64,000 nucleotides of DNA from Salipiger thiooxidans (GTDB lineage: Bacteria; Pseudomonadota; Alphaproteobacteria; Rhodobacterales; Rhodobacteraceae), in contig NZ_FNAV01000014.1 of assembly GCF_900102075.1 (NCBI RefSeq), positions 62,001-126,000 of the forward strand, read 5' to 3'. Shown here piece after piece: positions 61,177-64,000 of this stretch. The notes below the pieces were generated by a model. It did no database searches. It was not told where the DNA came from and saw only the letters and a list, made by a program, of their open reading frames with translations. Position 1 is the stretch's first letter, and each line of letters starts with the position of its first letter. The translations under genes and the position numbers were made by a program.

Positions 61177-62454
61177 TCAGTTCATCAGGTTTTCGGGGAG
61201 CCAGGTGGACAGCGCAGGTACGGCGGAGACCACCAGCAGGGACAGGAGCAGCGGGATGAAGAAGGGCATCACCCCGGCGATCACCTTGGAGATGGGCATC
61301 TTGGTGATGATGGTGATCATGTAGAGGCTCATGCCGACGGGCGGGGTCAGCAGGCCGATCATCAGGTTCAGCACGAAGACGATGCCCAGCTGCAGCGGAT
61401 CCACCCCGGCGGCGGTCAGCGCCGGCGCCACGATGGGCGCGATGATCAGGATGGCGGCGATGCTCTCGAGCACCATGCCGACGATCAGCAGCAGGACGTT
61501 GACCAGCAGGAGCAGCACCAGCGGGTTCTCGGAGAGGCCGAGCAGCAGCGCCGAAGCCTTCATCGGAACCTGGTCCAGGGTCAGAACCCAGGCGAAGAGC
61601 GCGGCGGTGGCGACCACGAAGAGGATGTTCGCCGTGGCCTCGACCGTGTCGCGCAGCGCCTCGAGGATCGCCCGGCCGTTGAGCGATCGGTAGATGAAGA
61701 TGCCGATCAGCATGGCATAGGCCACGGTCACGCCCGCCACCTCGGTGGGCCCGAAGTAGCCGCTCATCAGCCCGCCGATCAGCAGCACCGGCGCCAAAAG
61801 CGCGGGGAACGAGATCGCGGCCTTTTTCGCCACGTCGCGGGGTCTGGCGCTGACGTCGTCGCGGGGCAGGCCCTTGACGCGGGCGACGATGGCGACCTGC
61901 GCCATCAGCAGCGCGGTCAGCAGAAGGGCCGGGACGATGCCCGCGAGCAGCAGCTTCACAGCCGAGACGTTGGCGACCGACGCGTAGATGATGATCGGGA
62001 TCGAGGGCGGGAAGATCGGGCCGATGGTGGCGGCTGCCACGGTGAGCCCGGCCGCGAAATCCTCGCGGTAGCCCTGTGCCTTCATCTGATTGATCTGGAT
62101 CGCCCCCAGCGCGCCGATGTCGGCCAGCGCCGCGCCGGAGACGCCCGAGAAGATCAGCGAGACGAAGACGCTCACCTGCGCCACGGCGCCCCGGATGCGG
62201 CCGAAGATCATCCGCACGAGGTCGAAGAGGTGGGTGGTCACGCCGGTCGCGTTGAGCAGCGAGGCGGCGAAGATGAACAGCGGCACCGCCAGCAGCGGCG
62301 AGCTGTCCAGCGCGTTCAGGCTGCGCTGCGCCAGCACCGAGACCGGCAGGCCCTGGGTGACGATCACCACGGCGGAGGACAGGCCGAGGCACACGGCGAT
62401 CGGTGCGCCGAGGGCCAGCAGCACGGCGAAAATGCTCAGAAGGAGAAGGCTCAT
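61177..62454 (-). CDS. dctM: TRAP transporter large permease (DctM)
   Basis: The 425-residue, very hydrophobic protein has about 12 membrane segments, with the DctM hallmarks PIAVCLGLSSAVVI, GVSGAALADIGALG and PPSIPIIIYASV. It forms the sodium-coupled permease of a TRAP importer with the DctQ and DctP genes directly upstream (4-bp and 1-bp overlaps). The substrate is probably the acid sugar handled by the following enzymes. Confidence 0.92.
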   Translation of the reverse strand: MSLLLLSIFAVLLALGAPIAVCLGLSSAVVIVTQGLPVSVLAQRSLNALDSSPLLAVPLFIFAASLLNATGVTTHLFDLVRMIFGRIRGAVAQVSVFVSLIFSGVSGAALADIGALGAIQINQMKAQGYREDFAAGLTVAAATIGPIFPPSIPIIIYASVANVSAVKLLLAGIVPALLLTALLMAQVAIVARVKGLPRDDVSARPRDVAKKAAISFPALLAPVLLIGGLMSGYFGPTEVAGVTVAYAMLIGIFIYRSLNGRAILEALRDTVEATANILFVVATAALFAWVLTLDQVPMKASALLLGLSENPLVLLLLVNVLLLIVGMVLESIAAILIIAPIVAPALTAAGVDPLQLGIVFVLNLMIGLLTPPVGMSLYMITIITKMPISKVIAGVMPFFIPLLLSLLVVSAVPALSTWLPENLMN

Positions 62455-62984
62455 ATGGGTAGTCCGGTCTCGTCCCGGTTGTCATGATAGGCGGCGCCGG
62501 GCAGCCGTCCGCGCAGGGCCGAGACGACCCGGGTGAGGGCTACGGCGGCAAGGAAGAGGCTGCCGGTGAGCGCGAGGCTGTAGTAGACCCAGTTCGGCAC
62601 CTGCATCGCGGGCGTCAGGAACTTGCCGGCGCGGGGCAGGAACTCGGCGAAGCTCCAGAGCATCAGCACGGCGAAGGCGAGCGTGGCGAGGTCGGCGATC
62701 AGCGTCATCGCCTTGCGGACGCCCTTGGGCGACATGTCGGGCAGCATCGTCACGGCGACCAGCACCTGGCGCCCGGCGAGGCAGGGCACCGACAGGAACA
62801 CCAGCCCGATGCACGAGAACCGCGCCAGCTCGTCCGCCCAGGGCAGCCCGAGGTCGAGGAAGTTGCGCGCCGCCACCTGCAGCACCACGAGGAGGGCCAT
62901 CAGCGCGAGCAACGCCATGCCAAGCCAGATGCCGCACTGGACGAGCCGCGCGAGTGACGCGCGGCCCGGAGTTTCCCGTGCCAT
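62451..62984 (-). CDS. dctQ: TRAP transporter small permease (DctQ)
   Basis: The 177-residue protein has four membrane segments and the DctQ motif WADELARFSCIGLVFLSV. It overlaps DctM by 4 bp. The cytosolic C-terminus is short and charged (AAYHDNRDETGLPI). Confidence 0.9.
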   Translation of the reverse strand: MARETPGRASLARLVQCGIWLGMALLALMALLVVLQVAARNFLDLGLPWADELARFSCIGLVFLSVPCLAGRQVLVAVTMLPDMSPKGVRKAMTLIADLATLAFAVLMLWSFAEFLPRAGKFLTPAMQVPNWVYYSLALTGSLFLAAVALTRVVSALRGRLPGAAYHDNRDETGLPI

Positions 62985-63997
62985 CAGGCGACCGCGTCGA
63001 TCTTGGCGTAGAGTTCGCCGTATTCGCTGCCGAAACGCTCGTCGACCAGCTTGCTGACCGAGGCGCGGAAGGCGTCGAGCTGCAGGCCCTCGGCCTCGCC
63101 GACCACCGTCATGCCGAGATCGCGCAGCTTCTGGGTCTCGGTCTCCTCGTTGTCGAGGATCGCCCTGGTGGCCTTTTCCCGGGTCATCCGGGCGGCCTCG
63201 CGCACGGCGTCCTTCTGGCTGTCGCTCATGTCCTGCCAGACGTCCTCGTTCATCACGACGACCTCGGCGTTGGACATGTGACCGGTCAGCATGAGATGCG
63301 ACTGCACCTCGTAGAGCTTGACGTTGAGCACCACATTGACAGGGTTCTCCTGCCCCTGCACGACGCCGGTGGCGAGCGCGGTTGGCACCTCGGACCAGTC
63401 GACCGGCACGGCCACGGCGCCCATGCCCTCGACCGCGGTGGTGTAGATCGGGAAGGGCACGGCGCGGATCTTCACGCCCGCCAGATCCTCGGGCGACATC
63501 ACCGCTTTGTTGCAGGTCAGGTTGCGGCGGCCGAAGTAGTGGGCGTAGATCACCCGCACGTTGGCGGCGGCGATCAGGCCTTCGTTCAGCTCCTGCATCA
63601 CCGGGCTTTCAACGTCGGTCACCTTCATCAGGTGGTCCACGTCACGGTAGAGGTAGGGCGTGTCGAGCGCCGCGAAGGGCTGGTAGAGCGAGCCGAGCGC
63701 GCCGGCGGTGTTGTGCGAGAAGGCGATGGTGCCGAGCGACACCGCCTCGGCCAGTTCCTGCAGCTTGCCGAGCTGGCTGTTGGGGAAGACCTGCACCGTG
63801 ACGTCGCCGCCCGAGGTCTGACCAAGCGCCTCGGCGAACCAGTCCGCCTGCGCGCCGGCGACCGAGGCCACCTCGTTGTTGTGGCCGTAGCGCAGCGTCG
63901 TCGCGGCCAAGGCCGGGCGCGCGATGAAGGGCGCCGCGAGGGCGCCTGCGCCGGTCAGCAGCAGGCTGCGGCGGGTCAGTCCGGGGGCGTTGTGCAT
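62984..63997 (-). CDS. dctP: TRAP transporter substrate-binding protein (DctP)
   Basis: The 337-residue protein has a twin-arginine-like signal (LTRRSLLLTGAGALAAPFIA). The mature part has LRYGHNNEVASVAGAQADWFAEAL, IRAVPFPIYTTAVEGMGA and the conserved VVQGQENPVNVVLN, in which the Arg/Asn carboxylate site lies. It begins three bases before the window end, so an earlier start cannot be excluded. It is the first gene of the six-gene catabolic operon. Confidence 0.9.
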   Translation of the reverse strand: MHNAPGLTRRSLLLTGAGALAAPFIARPALAATTLRYGHNNEVASVAGAQADWFAEALGQTSGGDVTVQVFPNSQLGKLQELAEAVSLGTIAFSHNTAGALGSLYQPFAALDTPYLYRDVDHLMKVTDVESPVMQELNEGLIAAANVRVIYAHYFGRRNLTCNKAVMSPEDLAGVKIRAVPFPIYTTAVEGMGAVAVPVDWSEVPTALATGVVQGQENPVNVVLNVKLYEVQSHLMLTGHMSNAEVVVMNEDVWQDMSDSQKDAVREAARMTREKATRAILDNEETETQKLRDLGMTVVGEAEGLQLDAFRASVSKLVDERFGSEYGELYAKIDAVA

Positions 63998-64000
63998 CTG

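Overview
The window looks like part of a large extrachromosomal replicon (plasmid or chromid) of a marine-type alphaproteobacterium in the Rhodobacteraceae (Roseobacter group). The basis is very high GC, a complete repABC module, Paracoccus/Roseobacter-type C1 genes, DUF1641, small Rhodobacteraceae-specific proteins and a TRAP transporter. All calls were made by reading the sequence and recalling protein families. No database search was run.

Layout. 1-1759: a GTPase with DUF697-like C-terminus and a partial membrane partner. 2160-2956: fused remnants of two insertion sequences (IS3 and IS481 families). 2999-5661: a small operon with a sulfide:quinone-reductase-like flavoprotein, DUF1641 and an IscU-like scaffold, divergent from a winged-helix regulator. 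5662-7800: decayed DNA with an IS5-family remnant, two small proteins and a two-hairpin RNA element resembling the CcsR ('cuckoo') sRNAs of Rhodobacter. 8420-11965: a large RTX repeat protein. 12584-15700: a MarR-EmrB-EmrA-like efflux operon. 15723-17869: an Lrp-type regulator, hpd (tyrosine breakdown) and a Rieske-type ferredoxin. 17889-20318: a GGDEF/EAL protein with a degenerate EAL half. 20444-25659: a LysR regulator divergent from an ECF transporter operon enclosed by two paralogous phosphoribosyltransferases. 25721-30776: replication and partition, with repA, repB, repC, a candidate antisense RNA, three copies of a TGTCCGCGGACA palindrome (candidate parS) and a DUF58/vWA-like gene.

31018-54136 is a C1 (methanol/formaldehyde) island. 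Lanthanide-type methanol dehydrogenase XoxF, its cytochrome XoxG and XoxJ would oxidise methanol in the periplasm. Gfa, FlhA and FghA would convert formaldehyde to formate through glutathione. A FlhR-like response regulator, a FIST protein and a NahK/ErcS-like hybrid kinase form the likely control unit. Around them lie quinoprotein-associated accessory genes: two SoxYZ-like proteins, a metallo-hydrolase, a CXXCW protein, two beta-propellers, an SRPBCC protein, a DUF3280 protein, two periplasmic binding proteins, an ABC ATPase without a permease, and a cupredoxin-like protein. The candidate cuckoo RNA loops are perfectly complementary to the Shine-Dalgarno regions of gfa and flhR, which suggests a post-transcriptional link.

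54191-63997: an Orn/Lys/Arg decarboxylase, a kduI-kduD deletion chimera, a Phd/PIN toxin-antitoxin pair, and an operon on the minus strand with a TRAP transporter, a VOC protein, a RuBisCO-like protein and a DUF1537 kinase. The last two resemble OiaX and OiaK of D-apionate breakdown.
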